64,000 nucleotides of DNA. It comes from Colletotrichum lupini. Taxonomy: Eukaryota; Ascomycota; Sordariomycetes; Glomerellales; Glomerellaceae. Every line of letters starts with the position of its first letter. Positions within the stretch are counted from its first letter, which is position 1. A program made the translations under genes and the position numbers. Below are positions 21,302 to 33,500 of this stretch, in pieces. The DNA is taken from the NCBI RefSeq assembly GCF_023278565.1, contig NC_064676.1:3844001-3908000 (forward strand). Direction: 5' to 3'. The notes below the pieces were generated by a model. It saw nothing but the letters and a program-made list of their open reading frames with translations, did no database searches and was not told the DNA's origin.

Positions 21302-24300
21302 TTAACCCTCCTTGATAGGCGAAACGCTGTGATCATGGCCGCCAATCTTCGCCTTGGCATGGACCTTCACATTGTGCATCCGCTGGCGGAACGGCATGTG
21401 CTCCTGCGCTCTGCGGCCTCTGAGTCCAGTGTGTGTCCGCAGAGGAGGTTCGAGACCGCCAGTAAACTTGCGATGCTCCTCGAGACGCTTCTCCGAAATC
21501 GTATCAGGCGCCCACTTCTTGCGGATGAACCATGGCAGACATGAAGCCACCCACGCGTCGGGAATGAGACGGATGAAAGCTCCCCAAGGAAGAGAGATGG
21601 CGCCGAGGCCGATAGAGAGACCCCATTCTTTGCCATTTAGAGCATGGATCTGGAATGCCTCACCTCCCTTGAAAATGATGAGAACCTGACCACCAATCAT
21701 GATCAGGTTGATTCCGATGAAGAAGTAGTTCTTGGTGATGTTCTCGAAAATGTTGAACCTGTTATCTAGGCGGCGATTGCTAGTAGAGAGTTAGCTGATC
21801 ATTCATAACTTTTTCACCATAAATTACGTACTTCAGTTCGTTGAAAATCTGCAACCAAACAAATGTGTTGAAAACGAGGGTATTCAGACTCTTGGTATCA
21901 TCTTCGGATGTGCCATAGCCCAAAAGGCTGCGTCCAGCAAAGTTCAAGACAAAGGTGATCACGAGCTGCAAAATTGCTTGTCCCATAATCATCTTGGCCA
22001 TCCTCAGCGTGATAAGTGAAGCAGACTTTCGGTCAGGCTTGCGGTCCAGGACACTGCGAGTCGGCGGGTCCGTGGCAAGCGCGAGCGCGGCAAATGTGTC
22101 CATGATCAAGTTGACCCAGAGCAGTTGGACGGCGTTGAGAACCGATTCCTGTGTAGGGCTGGCGACTGCAGAGACAAATGTCAAAACAACAGCGGTAACG
22201 TTCACGGTCAGTTGGAACTTTGACTTATTAGCGGATTCCGTCGAATCACTTCACTCATGCAACTTACCTGTAAGAACTTCTTTACAGAGTCATTCACAGC
22301 TCTTCCCCACATCAGCGCCTTGACGATTGAAGCAAAGTTGTCATCCATCAGAATGATACCAGATGCTTCTTTCGCAACTTCGGTGCCAGCAATGCCCATG
22401 GAAAATCCAATATCTGACAGCTTCAGTGCGGGTGCGTCATTCGTGCCATCTCCAGTCACAGCAACAGTCTCACCAAGATCTTTGAGAGTTCGGACAAGAA
22501 TTCTCTTGTCTTCTGGACTGGAACGCGCAAGAACTTGTAGTTTGGGAACAATGTCCTTGAGCTCTTCCTCAGTCTTCCTGCGGAAAGTCGGACCTTCCAT
22601 GGCAATGCCACCATCTTCGGGGTGATAGATGCCACATTCATTGGCGATTGCTCTTGCCGTCAAGATGTTGTCTCCAGTGACCATGCGGACCACTACACCG
22701 GCGCGATTGCAGTCCTTGATAGCATCGATGACGGAAGGTCTCAAGGGATCTTTGATACCGTAAATCGCAATGAGGGTCATGTCTTGGTGAATCTTGTCAA
22801 AATCTGCACTCCTCGAGTCCTCCTCGGAGACGGCTTCCTTTGGTGGCCAGGAGTCGAAGTCTCGGAAGGAAGAGCCAATTGTGCGAAGGGTTTGGCCAGC
22901 GTACGAGTCAATTGTTTGCGCGAACATATCCTTGTCCTCCGAAGTCAAGTCGACCACGTTGAGCTCGGAACCACTTGGGTTGTCCAACACCTTGGTGCAT
23001 TTTCCGAGGAGAATCTCAGAGGCTCCCTTGACGTAAGCCCTGTATTTACCGTTCGAGAGTTTGACAACAGTAGCCATGTACTTGACTGCCGAATCGAAGG
23101 GGACAACTTGAACCACGTTTGCGTTTGATCGCTCCTCTTCGACAGGTCCGGCTCCTAGTTGATCCCGGCTGAAAGTGAGAAGGGCAACTTCAGTCTTGGA
23201 CCCGATGAAAGTGTGCTCTCCTTCTTGGTCTCCCTCGAACGCAGTGGAGTTGACAGCATTGCCTTGAATGAGGAGTTGCTTTGTCTCGGAGCTCAGGTCT
23301 TTGGCAAAATCTCCAGCTGAAACATTGCGAACCGAGTTGACGTGGGTTTCGTCGGAAGGCGACGTACTGTTCTTGGGCTTCTCTTCTCTTGAGGACTCAA
23401 GAGGAGCATCGGTACCGCCAAAACTGATACTCTTACCTAGGGTCGTGGCAACAACTGACATCTTGTTTTGCGTGAGGGTTCCCGTCTTGTCTGAGCAAAT
23501 GGTGGTTGCGTTGCCCATTGTCTCGCAAGCCTTGAGAACTCTCACCAAATTATTGTCTTTCATCATACGTGATGTTGCAAAAGATAGCGCTAAAGTAACA
23601 GCTAGAGGCAGTCCCTCGGGAACAGCCACAACGACAACGGTAACAGAGACGATGAAGAGCTTTAGGAATTGCTGACCCTTCTGCTCAGGAGTACCATTGT
23701 TTGTGGGAAGTCCAACGCAGAACTTGATGAAAAGGACAACGAACAACAGCAAAGCTGCGGCAAAACCAGCTTTCGCAATCCAATCTGCAAGAATGTTGAG
23801 CTTTCTCTGCAATGGGGTATCTTCTTGCTCGGTTCTGAGAGACATGGTGATACGGCCATATGAAGAATTGACGCCAACTGCAGTGGCCAAGAAAGTACCA
23901 GTGCCTTCTTGAATCTTGCTGCCGGAGATGATGAAGGGGTCCATTTTCTCGATATCAGGATGATCGACATTGTCTTTTGCCATCTTGTCAAGAGCCTCGT
24001 AGACTTCGTCGGCGCCGACCTTTTTGAGCAGATCAGACTCGCCTGTAGCCGATGACTCGTCGCACTTGACCCCATGACCTTCAATGAAGATGCCGTCAAC
24101 TGGTACCACTAAAGAACTATGCGTTAGCCAGGGACCGACCAGATGTCTCAACGATAAACACTTACTGTCGCCTGTTGAGAGATGAACGACATCGCCAACC
24201 ACAATGTCGTAGACAGATATTTCCACCGACTTGCCAGAACGGATGACCTTGACAGTGCGATCGTCATTCTTTTTGTTGAGAGTGTTGAACTTTTGCTGCA

Positions 24301-25060
24301 TTCGCCAATCGTTGATCGAGCCAACCATGACAACGATAACAATGGCAACCATAATGGCAACACCCTCAACCCACTCGACTCGAGCTTCGCCCGGTGCATG
24401 ACTTTGTCCAAAAGTCTCGTATAAGCCAAGCGCAAGAGAGACAATGGCGGCAATCGACAACAAAATCAACACCTTGTCGTTGTAGGCGATCCACACCATC
24501 TGTAGAAATGACTTTTGCTTCTTGTCAGGTAGCTTGTTATCTCGAAACGCATGCTTACGGTCCGAAAAGCCACCGGTGTACTCGCTTGGTGGAGGTGGGA
24601 TGGGGATATCATTCTTCGCTTTTGGGTCCGGCTGGGGGACTGTGTTTCCAGCTGCTCCGTACTTGGGCACGCCTTTGAGGGCCACCTCTTCAAACGAAAC
24701 GGCGTGATCCAATTTGTCTTCATCAACACCCAAGCCGGTCTTGCGGTTGGTTTGCAGACCCTTCTCTAGACCAGCAAGGCCCCCGAGAGCGTAAAAGGCG
24801 TTGTGACTTTTTGGGTTCAAGAGCTTGCTCAAATGACCCGGGGCGAAAGCGAATTTGTTGTTATCTTTCGTGTTAAACATGTCTTCGGTGCCGCGATCAG
24901 GAGTCAGAGCATCTGTCGTATCCAGTGAGAACTTGCGGGATCCATGGTGGTTCTCATTCTTGGCTGTCTTGGTCTCGATATCAAGTGGTTGTTGCTGACT
25001 CTTTTCGTCCTGATCCGAGACATTGACGCCTTTCTCGGCATCTTTGTTGGTGGCCGCCAT
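21302..25060 (-). CDS. PMC1: P2B-type Ca2+-transporting ATPase (vacuolar PMC1 type)
   Basis: Four exons, 25060-24166, 24108-22268, 22217-21832 and 21779-21302, with introns of 57, 50 and 52 nt, encode 1199 residues. The enzyme exports Ca2+ from the cytosol, in fungi chiefly into the vacuole. Motifs in order: STGDMVPVDG restored across the first intron, CDESSATGESD (actuator), PEGLPLAVTLALSFATSRMM near 460 (membrane Ca2+ site), the phosphorylation motif SDKTGTLTQNKM with Asp505, YVKGASEILL (nucleotide site), IKDPLRP, and TGDGTNDAPALK near 850. After the third splice site the frame reads FQLTVNVTAVVLTF and LLWVNLIMDTFAALALATDP, and after the fourth NNRRLDNRFNIFENITKNYF. The N-terminus (about 150 residues) and the basic C-terminus (RLEEHRKFTGGL onward) are hydrophilic. 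Assignment to PMC1 rather than another P2B paralogue rests on general similarity. Confidence 0.93.
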
Positions 25061-27573
25061 ATTGACAATGAGGACTAAGCGATATGGCGAGAGGTCTTCG
25101 AATTGATACAGTATCCAGATGCTTGAGTTGATTTCTGCCGGGTATTATTCTAGAATTGTCTCTCGAAACAAGGTGTGTTGGGCCAAGCAGGGTGTTGATG
25201 TTTGACCAGTAATGAAAAGGTAGTCGAGGCGACGAATAGATTTCGCCAGCACCGGTGAATGTGAGGTACGGAAGGTGTGAATGTTGTCGCGCTTGCTTAA
25301 TGAGTCGAATGGAGTGCAGAAGCTCTGAAGGTCACCAGTAGCGTACCAAAGTCAACAGAAGGCGCGGTGATGCTTTTGGGAGGCCTCCTCTGAGACGTGA
25401 GGGAAGGAGCAACCACCACAGAAGTGCACAGCGATTTGGGGAGAGATGAAGAGGGAGCAACAAGATAAACAGAAGAAAGAGGAGCGGGAGATGATGGTAT
25501 TGTCTACCGTACTCCCTACGGACAGAGAGATGAATGCACGTTCAGTCCCTCCAGTCTGCCTTGCCCACTAGGTCAGTACAACATCCTTGGCAAGACCCAA
25601 GTTGTACCTGGTTATACTCAAGCAACCACAGCATCATCATCAATTTCACCTGCCGCAACATCTTTCACAAAAGCCCGACGCCTACCTTTTACCCTGCATA
25701 AACCGCGGCACCCCGGAGATCAAGCAAGCTGTACCAATCATCGGACGAACAATGACGATGGAAAGCTGCTGTTGACCACCAAAAGGCTCGGAGGAAGCTG
25801 ACCATGGAACGGTCAATGCCAAGAACGAGCGTGCAGGGCTCTGACGATTGTCGCGAGCGCATTCGCTGGCTGCTCTTTCAAGTGGTTTCTGGTTTGATGA
25901 GAGCGAGACCAATATGTCGCCTAAGTCTTGGCGAACGCGGACTGAGTCCAGAAAGCTTGACTGGTCGAAAGAAGCTTGTGTTTTCTTGGCCAAGTCACCT
26001 GTACAGACTAATATGGACCGTTATTTTTGGTACGGAGTGTTGCTGAGAGAATTCCCCTTAATATCGATTCTCCCTCTCATTTCGTCAGCGAGTGTCGCAA
26101 AGCGCAGTGCATTGCAGTTCAGAAAGTTACCTTGCCTCCCTCAACTGAATTTGGCGGTAAGCGTTTCTTGATTCTGAATGGTCTGAAGTTTGGCTCTCCC
26201 CAATGAGGAGGGAGGGCGCGCCATGTGCCACTCCCTCTCAGCCATGGTTGTATGTCTACATCATGCTGCCCGATGAGGGAAGCGCCATTCATCCACGCCT
26301 TTATGCCGGCGGGAGCGTTGAGAGGTGGCTTGATGGGAATCACACAGTCGGCAGGGCAAGCAGTGCTGACACTTTGCGTCTAGATAGCGGTTGATAACAA
26401 ATGCTAAAGGTCAGAAGCCACCGCCTCAGACTCAGAAAGCGGGTGCAACCCGAATGGAGGATAATCTGGTTGAAACGGGTGATGAGGAAGCTGACTTACA
26501 ATGGCCAGACGGGACGGCTTGGTGCGCTGTCGCCCACATTCCACCCTGTCAATGATTACAATTGCCAAGACCTGATTGTTTTGAGACAGCACAGAGCACA
26601 GCTGGACAGGCAAACCGAAGTGTAAAAAACCTGGCAGCACAGGGGTCGGTTTTCGCTAACATGGGATGGCATAGAAAGCACCGTACTTCCCGTCTTCTCC
26701 CTCAGATCTTCCTCACCGAAAGAAACGCCGGCTTTCTGCAGGTCTGACCAGTCCAAAAGATGCGACACACGTGGCGTCATCCTGACCAAATCAGTCAACT
26801 ACCTACCTACGCCAGCCCTCTCGATGCGGGAGAATGTGAGGGAATCTGTGTATGGTCGCCCGACCGGTGCCTATCTCCCTCTCACCTCCTCTTCCTTGCT
26901 CGCATCCAATGGCAGATCTCCGACGGGACTAGGTATCGGTATTCTTAGTGTATTCGTAGGGATGGAAGATGGCAACGTGTGTGAGGCGCTGTCCTTGCTG
27001 GTTACCTTCTCGTCTGGTGTTCCTGGATCCGTCAGAGTGGATCATGTGCTTTGAACCAATCAGCGTGTTGTTTGTTAAAAGAAGGTTCAGACCCCAGAAT
27101 GGTCAGTGCGCGACGCAGGAGGGGTTGTTTCGACCTCACCTTCCACGCTCGCTTTCTCTCCCACCAGTCAATTCAAACCCGACGTGAAAGCTGTCGACCG
27201 TAGCTTCGCATCGAAACCTGGCTTTCGGCCGGCCCTGTATTCGATCTCTGCTCGATCCGCAGAGGTAGATCATCACGTTGCCCTGACGTCTGCAGCTCCC
27301 CCGGCCTTCCGCGAAACGGCCAGGCTGCACGCACATACCCCGCCATCCCCCTGTGCCGACCTCAAGCTGCCAGCTGCCGCATCGCATAAGTGCTAGGCCA
27401 TCACCGAACGCTTTGGGCCGCCGGTGAGCACTCGCCCCAAGCCTGCCTGAACGGCACAGCCTTGCGACGAACATACGAAGCTCTCGTTTGGAGCAGTTGC
27501 TCAAACACGACCAGACAGCTTGTAGCTTCTTGCTGCGATCAGCTCTGCTGAGCTGTCAGAGTTTCTCGACATC
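25061..27573. other. divergent intergenic region between Ca2+-ATPase and PYM
   Basis: About 2.5 kb. It should hold the Ca2+-ATPase promoter and leader (right after 25061) and the PYM promoter. There is a TACCTACCTAC motif at 26800-26810 and a near match to the TACGGAGTA nonamer at 26031. I see no recognisable gene. Confidence 0.5.
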
Positions 27574-28182
27574 ATGCCCTCCGAACCTACCAAGCCCTCT
27601 AATGCGGGTATCATCACGGATGATGCCGGCGAACGCCAGATACCCGAGTCGAAGCGAGCAGACGGCAGCGTCCGCAAAGCCATCAAAGTGCGCCCCGGCT
27701 ACCGCCCTCCTGAAGATGTCGAAGTCTACAAGAACCGCACTGCCGCTGGGTTCCGCGATCGCGCGACAAGAGGTGGAATTCCCGGAGCGACAGGCCTGAA
27801 GGAAGAGAAGCCCGACGCCTCCTCTGCCGCGAGTAATAAGAATGCAAAGCGTCGAGAAGCGCGAAAGAAAGCCAAAGCCTCCGGCGAGGAGGAAGGAGAC
27901 GATACGAAGCAGATCGGTGGCGACGGTAACGCTGCTAAGGCCGAAGAGGTTGACCCTGAAGTCGAGAGAGAAAAGAAGGCTCGGAATCTTAGAAAGAAGC
28001 TGAAGCAGGCAAAGGACCTCAAGGATAAGAAGGAAGGCGGGGGGACGCTTCTGCCAGAGCAGATCGCCAAGGTCATCAAAATCAACGAGCTTATTCGCGA
28101 ACTGGATGCTTTGGGTTTCGATGCCGAAGGAGAGCCCAAAACTGCCAATGGGGCCGACGGGGAGTCCAATGCGAAGGATTAA
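27574..28182 (+). CDS. pym: PYM, Mago-Y14 binding protein (exon junction complex disassembly)
   Basis: A 202-residue intronless frame starts at ATG 27574. The N-terminus, residues 20-55, carries the Mago-binding signature: the segment beginning RQIPESKRADGSVRK and continuing IKVRPGYRPPEDVEVYKNR. The middle is Lys/Ala/Glu-rich and probably disordered or coiled (KRREARKKAKA, ARNLRKKLKQAKDLKDKKEG). The C-terminal part, LLPEQIAKVIKINELIRELDALGFD, matches the helical end of PYM proteins. In animals PYM binds Mago-Y14 and the small ribosomal subunit and strips exon junction complexes during translation. Baker's yeast lacks this complex; its presence fits an intron-rich genome. The gene stands alone between two long intergenic stretches. 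Confidence 0.92.
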   Translation: MPSEPTKPSNAGIITDDAGERQIPESKRADGSVRKAIKVRPGYRPPEDVEVYKNRTAAGFRDRATRGGIPGATGLKEEKPDASSAASNKNAKRREARKKAKASGEEEGDDTKQIGGDGNAAKAEEVDPEVEREKKARNLRKKLKQAKDLKDKKEGGGTLLPEQIAKVIKINELIRELDALGFDAEGEPKTANGADGESNAKD

Positions 28183-30599
28183 TCAGCTTATCAGTGCTTC
28201 TGGCGTCTTTTTACCTCGACACCAGCTCTGCCATGCGATCAATCAGGGCACAAGGCAGGCCGCCATCATCTTTGCACTATGCACACCGCTCACGTCGAAT
28301 GGCTGCCTCACTACGATGTGCACTTACCCTAAGAAAACTCTCAAATAGGGCTTTCGAAACGGCCGGCAGCCACAGAGCGGTTATAGGATCAGTTGGTCTT
28401 CAACAAGCTCGATACAAGAGATTGCCTGGTTCGGGGGTTGCATGATGCACGGTCTCAAGATAATCGACCACCCCCGATCCTCTTGTGACGATGGCGGATC
28501 CGATCTTACATTTCTCTGTACGGGCTTTCTAAAAGTCAAAGAATGTGCAATTTGGGAGATGGAAGCAGGGCATAACTTCGTCTGGCCATTGGCATAAAGG
28601 TGCTTTCCAACATGTAACGCGAGACGATGGTGGATCAGCAAATGGACAAAGCTGATTTGAGAGTTGTGGAATATGAGGTAGTTGCCTATATAAACCCCCG
28701 CTGCTTCCAAGAAAAGAAAACTCTCTACTGCATCACGCACAAATCAAGTTTCCATGGCACCTGGACGTGATTGTTGTCTAGGAAGTGGTAACACCAACAA
28801 GCCAACACACACGCCTGACCACCATCTGCATGATCCAATGCTGATGCAGGTAACGGGAACCCAACCGCATTGATCTTGCGGGGCAAAACGTCTCAGCCAT
28901 CTCGCATAGAGGCTCCAGGTTGCATTGCCTACCTGCATTGATGGGGCCAGATCTCCTGCCCAAGTGTTTCGTATCAGAGGCTCGTACGGAGTAGGTCAAG
29001 CCTCTTTGCCTTCTTCTTCATCCCGGGGCCGATCCTGATCACCCCGGTCATCTTTCCCGGAGGCCGATCGGAGCCCAGCCCATGGCTTCTAGGTAGAGAG
29101 GGATCTGTTCCGGATCGTATCCGGCTTGCGCCGTGGGGTTCGGCCGGGGGTTCATCTTTGTAATTTATTCCGGGAGAAGTGGAGTTTGCAGGTGCTCGGT
29201 TCCACCAGGAGAGATGCAATGTAAGCCTTCAATACTGACAAGTACCCGAGGGCATTTACTTGAATAGAAATGTTCTCGAAACGAGAACAAATAAGTACCT
29301 TAATGAGTTAGACTATTTTCAATAATCTCTTGGGCCTACCTTAGGGTGATGAGATGTTGTGCATGATCCGGACTCGACTAAGAGTGAGGCTGGGTGTGAC
29401 TAGTAATCAAGATGCTGCTAACTTTGTTTTGTTCTCGATGCACCCGCAGAATTTGTGAAATTTACGTTGAAGATATGGATAGATGCGAGAAAAGAAAGCC
29501 CCGATATTGACGACGAGCGGGTAGGTGGATCCCGGCTAGTCTCTGAAGGTGCTTAGAAGATGCTATTGTATACTGTGTATGATTTAATTGAGATTCGCCA
29601 TTCGATAATATCTCCAGACGAGACAAATTTGCTACCTTAGTAATTATGGCTTTCTATCACCAACCTAGGAGAAATGGAAACATTCCTCGCGTCGATAATA
29701 ACATACGTGGGAACGGAGGCGACAGATTTTGGTCTCAGAATCTCCCATGAGGCTTACCACCGCATTTACGGATAGCTTCAAGCAAGGTATTCGAAAGAGA
29801 GTTGCAAATTAGTCCCGTTCATGAACTTCAGCTGTCGCCTTGAAGACTTCATTCGGCAGTAGAAGATTACTGGCTCGGGGTTTCTGTAATCAGACATATG
29901 AAATAGTTGTAGATCACGCTTGGGACGCATTCATCTTTTGGCCAACGGCAGAGTATCGATGCTGTTGACAGTGGGTAGTACAAACACATACCATCCTCCG
30001 GATGAGCCGGAAATAAGGATACCAGTAGCTAGACACTTGAATTGAAAGTCCAATTAGGCAACTGATGAAGCCACCGATGAAGTCGCTATCCGATGTATCG
30101 ATTAGCACGATTCGACGCTGAAGTAATGCCGATATCTCTGTCTTCTGGCAGTGGTGGATGGGAAGCATTCTATATAAAGGCACAAGGCAGGGGTGGCGGG
30201 GCGAGGCAGCCGGGCGCGGCCAGGGAGACAGCTGTCGGCATCGCACCGGGAGCACCCTGACTGCCTGATTGGGGGGACCCGGGGGCCGAGCGACACTCTT
30301 TGATGCGCTGGTGTGGCGTCAAAGCTAGGGTGGAGCTGAAGCTTAGCCACCCGACTCGCGTGCTGCGAAACATACCTCCTACGCTGACGTTTCCCTCCGG
30401 ACATGTGTTTGACTTCGACGACTTTCCAACCGACACGTTAATCACCCAAGTCAATTACCGCTGGGCTGGCCCGTACGATCCCTCCTGCTGTCTTCCCGCG
30501 TCCGTCTCGGGACGAATCTTATTGCTTTTGGGCGACCCTTACTCCCTCTGACAACCTGTTCTTTTTGATGATCACCAATATCCAGACGAAGCTCCGAAC
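28183..30599. other. intergenic region upstream of VPS10
   Basis: About 2.4 kb between PYM and VPS10, both on the plus strand. The right part is the VPS10 promoter with a TATA-like sequence at 30171-30178. A second TATATAAA at 28687-28694 lies 60 bp before an ATG (28754) that opens only 39 codons. A TACGGAGTA nonamer sits at 28985-28993. No gene is recognised with confidence. Confidence 0.5.
30171..30178 (+). promoter_or_regulatory. candidate TATA box of VPS10
   Basis: TATATAAA about 430 bp upstream of the VPS10 start codon. If used, the 5' leader would be close to 400 nt. No transcript evidence. Confidence 0.35.
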
Positions 30600-33500
30600 A
30601 TGAGGCTAAGGGGCCAGGCTGCCGCCCCGTGGCGCATCCTGCTGTCTGTCTTAACCTTGACAGCAGCTGTCCAAGCAAAGGACGAGCCGACAATCAAGGT
30701 TACCACAATCAAGCATCCTCCCATCAACCTGAATTACTTCGAAGACTCCGACTCTATCCTCTACCACGATGTCTCCGAACGAAACATTTATCGGTCCGAC
30801 GATGCGGGCGTGTCGTGGAACAAGGTCTCAGACGTTCCTGGCGAAAAGGCCTACATGCTCACGATGCACGAATTCGACAAGAGCCGCGCCTACGTAATAA
30901 CCGAAGGCAAAGAACACTGGAAGACCTCGGACAAAGGCAAATCATGGCAAAAGTGGGAGAGTGTCGCCGGCACCAGTGCCTTCCGCGAGGACATTCTCCA
31001 TTTCCACGCCGGCGACCCAGATCGCATCATCTTCAACGGCATGGACTGCGCCGGCATTTTTTGCGAAGAAGTCTCCATGTACACAACGGATGGCTTCAAG
31101 TCCAAGGCGAAGCCCCTCAGGTTCAACACTGCGGGATGCTGGTGGGCCAAGTCTTCGGATCTCTTCACAACTGGCAAGGACGACCTCGATAAGCAGCGGA
31201 TTCTCTGCATTGTCCGCGACAGCTTCTCGCCTTTCAAGGAGGACCAGCGGCTCTTTGCGTCGGACAATTACTACGAAAAGATTGACAACAAGATTCAAGA
31301 ATTTGAGCCGAACATGGATACAACCAGAGGTGTGCAGGGTGTCGTCAACTTGGCCGTGGTCAAGAAGTACTTGATGGTTGCCACTTCATCCCTAAACACG
31401 GATGAAATGGCCCTCTTCGTCACAGACGACACCATCAAGTGGCATCGCGCCATGTTCCCCACCGACCATGGGCACAAGATCAACCAGGAGGCTTACACCG
31501 TCTTGGAAAGCACCAACTACAGTATCCAGATTGACGTCATGAACACAAGACCTTCGAACCCAATGGGTGTCATGTTCACAAGTAACTCCAACGGCACTTT
31601 CTTCATTGAGAACCTTGAGCACACAAACCGCAATTCCCGTGGTCACGTCGACTTTGAGAAGATCACAGGTGTGCAGGGCATCTTCATCGTCAACACTGTG
31701 AAGAACTATGAAGAGGTTGAGAAGGACCCCAGAAAGGAGAAGCAAATTGTCACCAAGATCACATTCGATGATGGTCGAAACTTCCACGGCCTGAAGGCGG
31801 GTGACGATGAGCTGCAGCTGCATTCTGTCACTGATCTCGACAACGTTGGTAGGGTGTTTTCCAGCCCCGCCCCTGGTCTTGTTCTCGGAATTGGAAACAA
31901 GGGCAAGGCTTTGACCAAGTTTGGCGAAGGAGACGTTTACGTGTCCGACGATGCGGGTGTCACTTGGAAGAAGGCTCTCGATGGCCCTCACAAGTACGAG
32001 TTTGGTGACCAGGGCTCCATCCTGGTAGCCGTCAAGGACTCCAACAAGGAAGATGTGGGAGAAATTCAATACTCCTTGGATCACGGCGAGAATTGGAAGA
32101 AAGCCTCGCTCCCGGATGACCTGAAGATCAAGCCCGAGCTGATCACAACAACACAAGACTCGACCAGTCTCAAGTTCATTCTCGTTGGCCGGACCGGTGG
32201 CGATAATGCCAAGTACCATATCATTGCGATTGACTTTGAGGGCCTGCACGAGCGAACATGTAAGGACGACGACCTGGAGGACTGGCACGCCCGCCCCGAT
32301 GCCGATGGCAAGCCTACCTGCCTGATGGGCCACAAGCAGACGTACCGCCGCCGCAAGAAGACGGCCGACTGTTTCATGAAGCAGGAGTTCAAGGACCCCG
32401 TTCCCGTCACCGAAGACTGCGAGTGTACGGATGCGGACTTTGAGTGCGACTACAACTTTGTCAAGGATGGTGACAACTGTAAGAAGGTTGGCCCCATCGT
32501 CGCGCCTGACAATGCTTGCAAGAATGCCAAGCCGGACGACACGTTTAAGGGCTCATCAGGCTGGCGCAAGATCCCAGGAAACACTTGTAAGCGTAAGAGC
32601 GGCGCGCAAAAGGATGATGAAGTTGAGCGAAAGTGCTCCGACATTGGCGGCACTCCCAGTGCGCCTGCTGATGGCAAGATCAAAGCGGTTCAGCACGTCT
32701 TCAAGACAGACCTGAAGGACTTTGAAAAGATTTACTTGGAGAGGGGCGACTCGAGCACTGAGGCTGACGAGACCATTCTCGTCCGACCGGTCGAGTACGC
32801 CGGCAACAGCATGCGAGCCGACAAGCAGATTTGGCGAACAAAAGACCACGGCAAGACATGGGACAAGATTCTTGAAGACGAGGAAGTGCGCGGCATCTAC
32901 CCCCACTACTACTTCAAGGACGCCGTGTTCTTTACCACCGACTCCAAGAAGGTCCTGTACACGATCGATCGCGCCGAGCATTTCCACTCTTTTGAGGCGC
33001 CCACGAAGCCCGGAACGAGCAACCCTCTCTCCTTCCACCCCGACAAGAAGGACTGGCTCATCTGGATAGGCGAGAAGTGCGAGAAGATTGATGGCAAGGA
33101 CCAGTGCTTCAAGGAGGCGTCGATCTCCAGGGATCGCGGTGATAATTGGAAGACGGCCATGCGCTACGTTCAGAAGTGCGAGTTCACCGGTCACTCGGCC
33201 TACAAGTTCCGCGATATGCGCCAAGTTGTTTGCCTTGCCCACAAGCGCGAGGACAATGAGAAGGACAACCCAAAGGTCATCGTCTCCAGCAAGGACTTCT
33301 TCGATGAGGACAAGCAATTCCATCAGTCAGATGTGAAGGACTTTGCCACCATGGCCGAGTTCATCGTCGTTGCCGCAGAAGACAAAGAAAAGAATGGTCT
33401 CCGTGCTCTTGCCAGCTTAGACGGCGTCAGCTATGCTGAAGCACACTTCCCCGTCAACTTCAAGCCGGGCCACCAGAATGCCTACACAGTACTAGACAGC

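Noticed and set aside
31392..33323. Two long minus-strand frames (31392-32333 and 32556-33323)
   Set aside because: Antisense to VPS10 and without recognisable domains.
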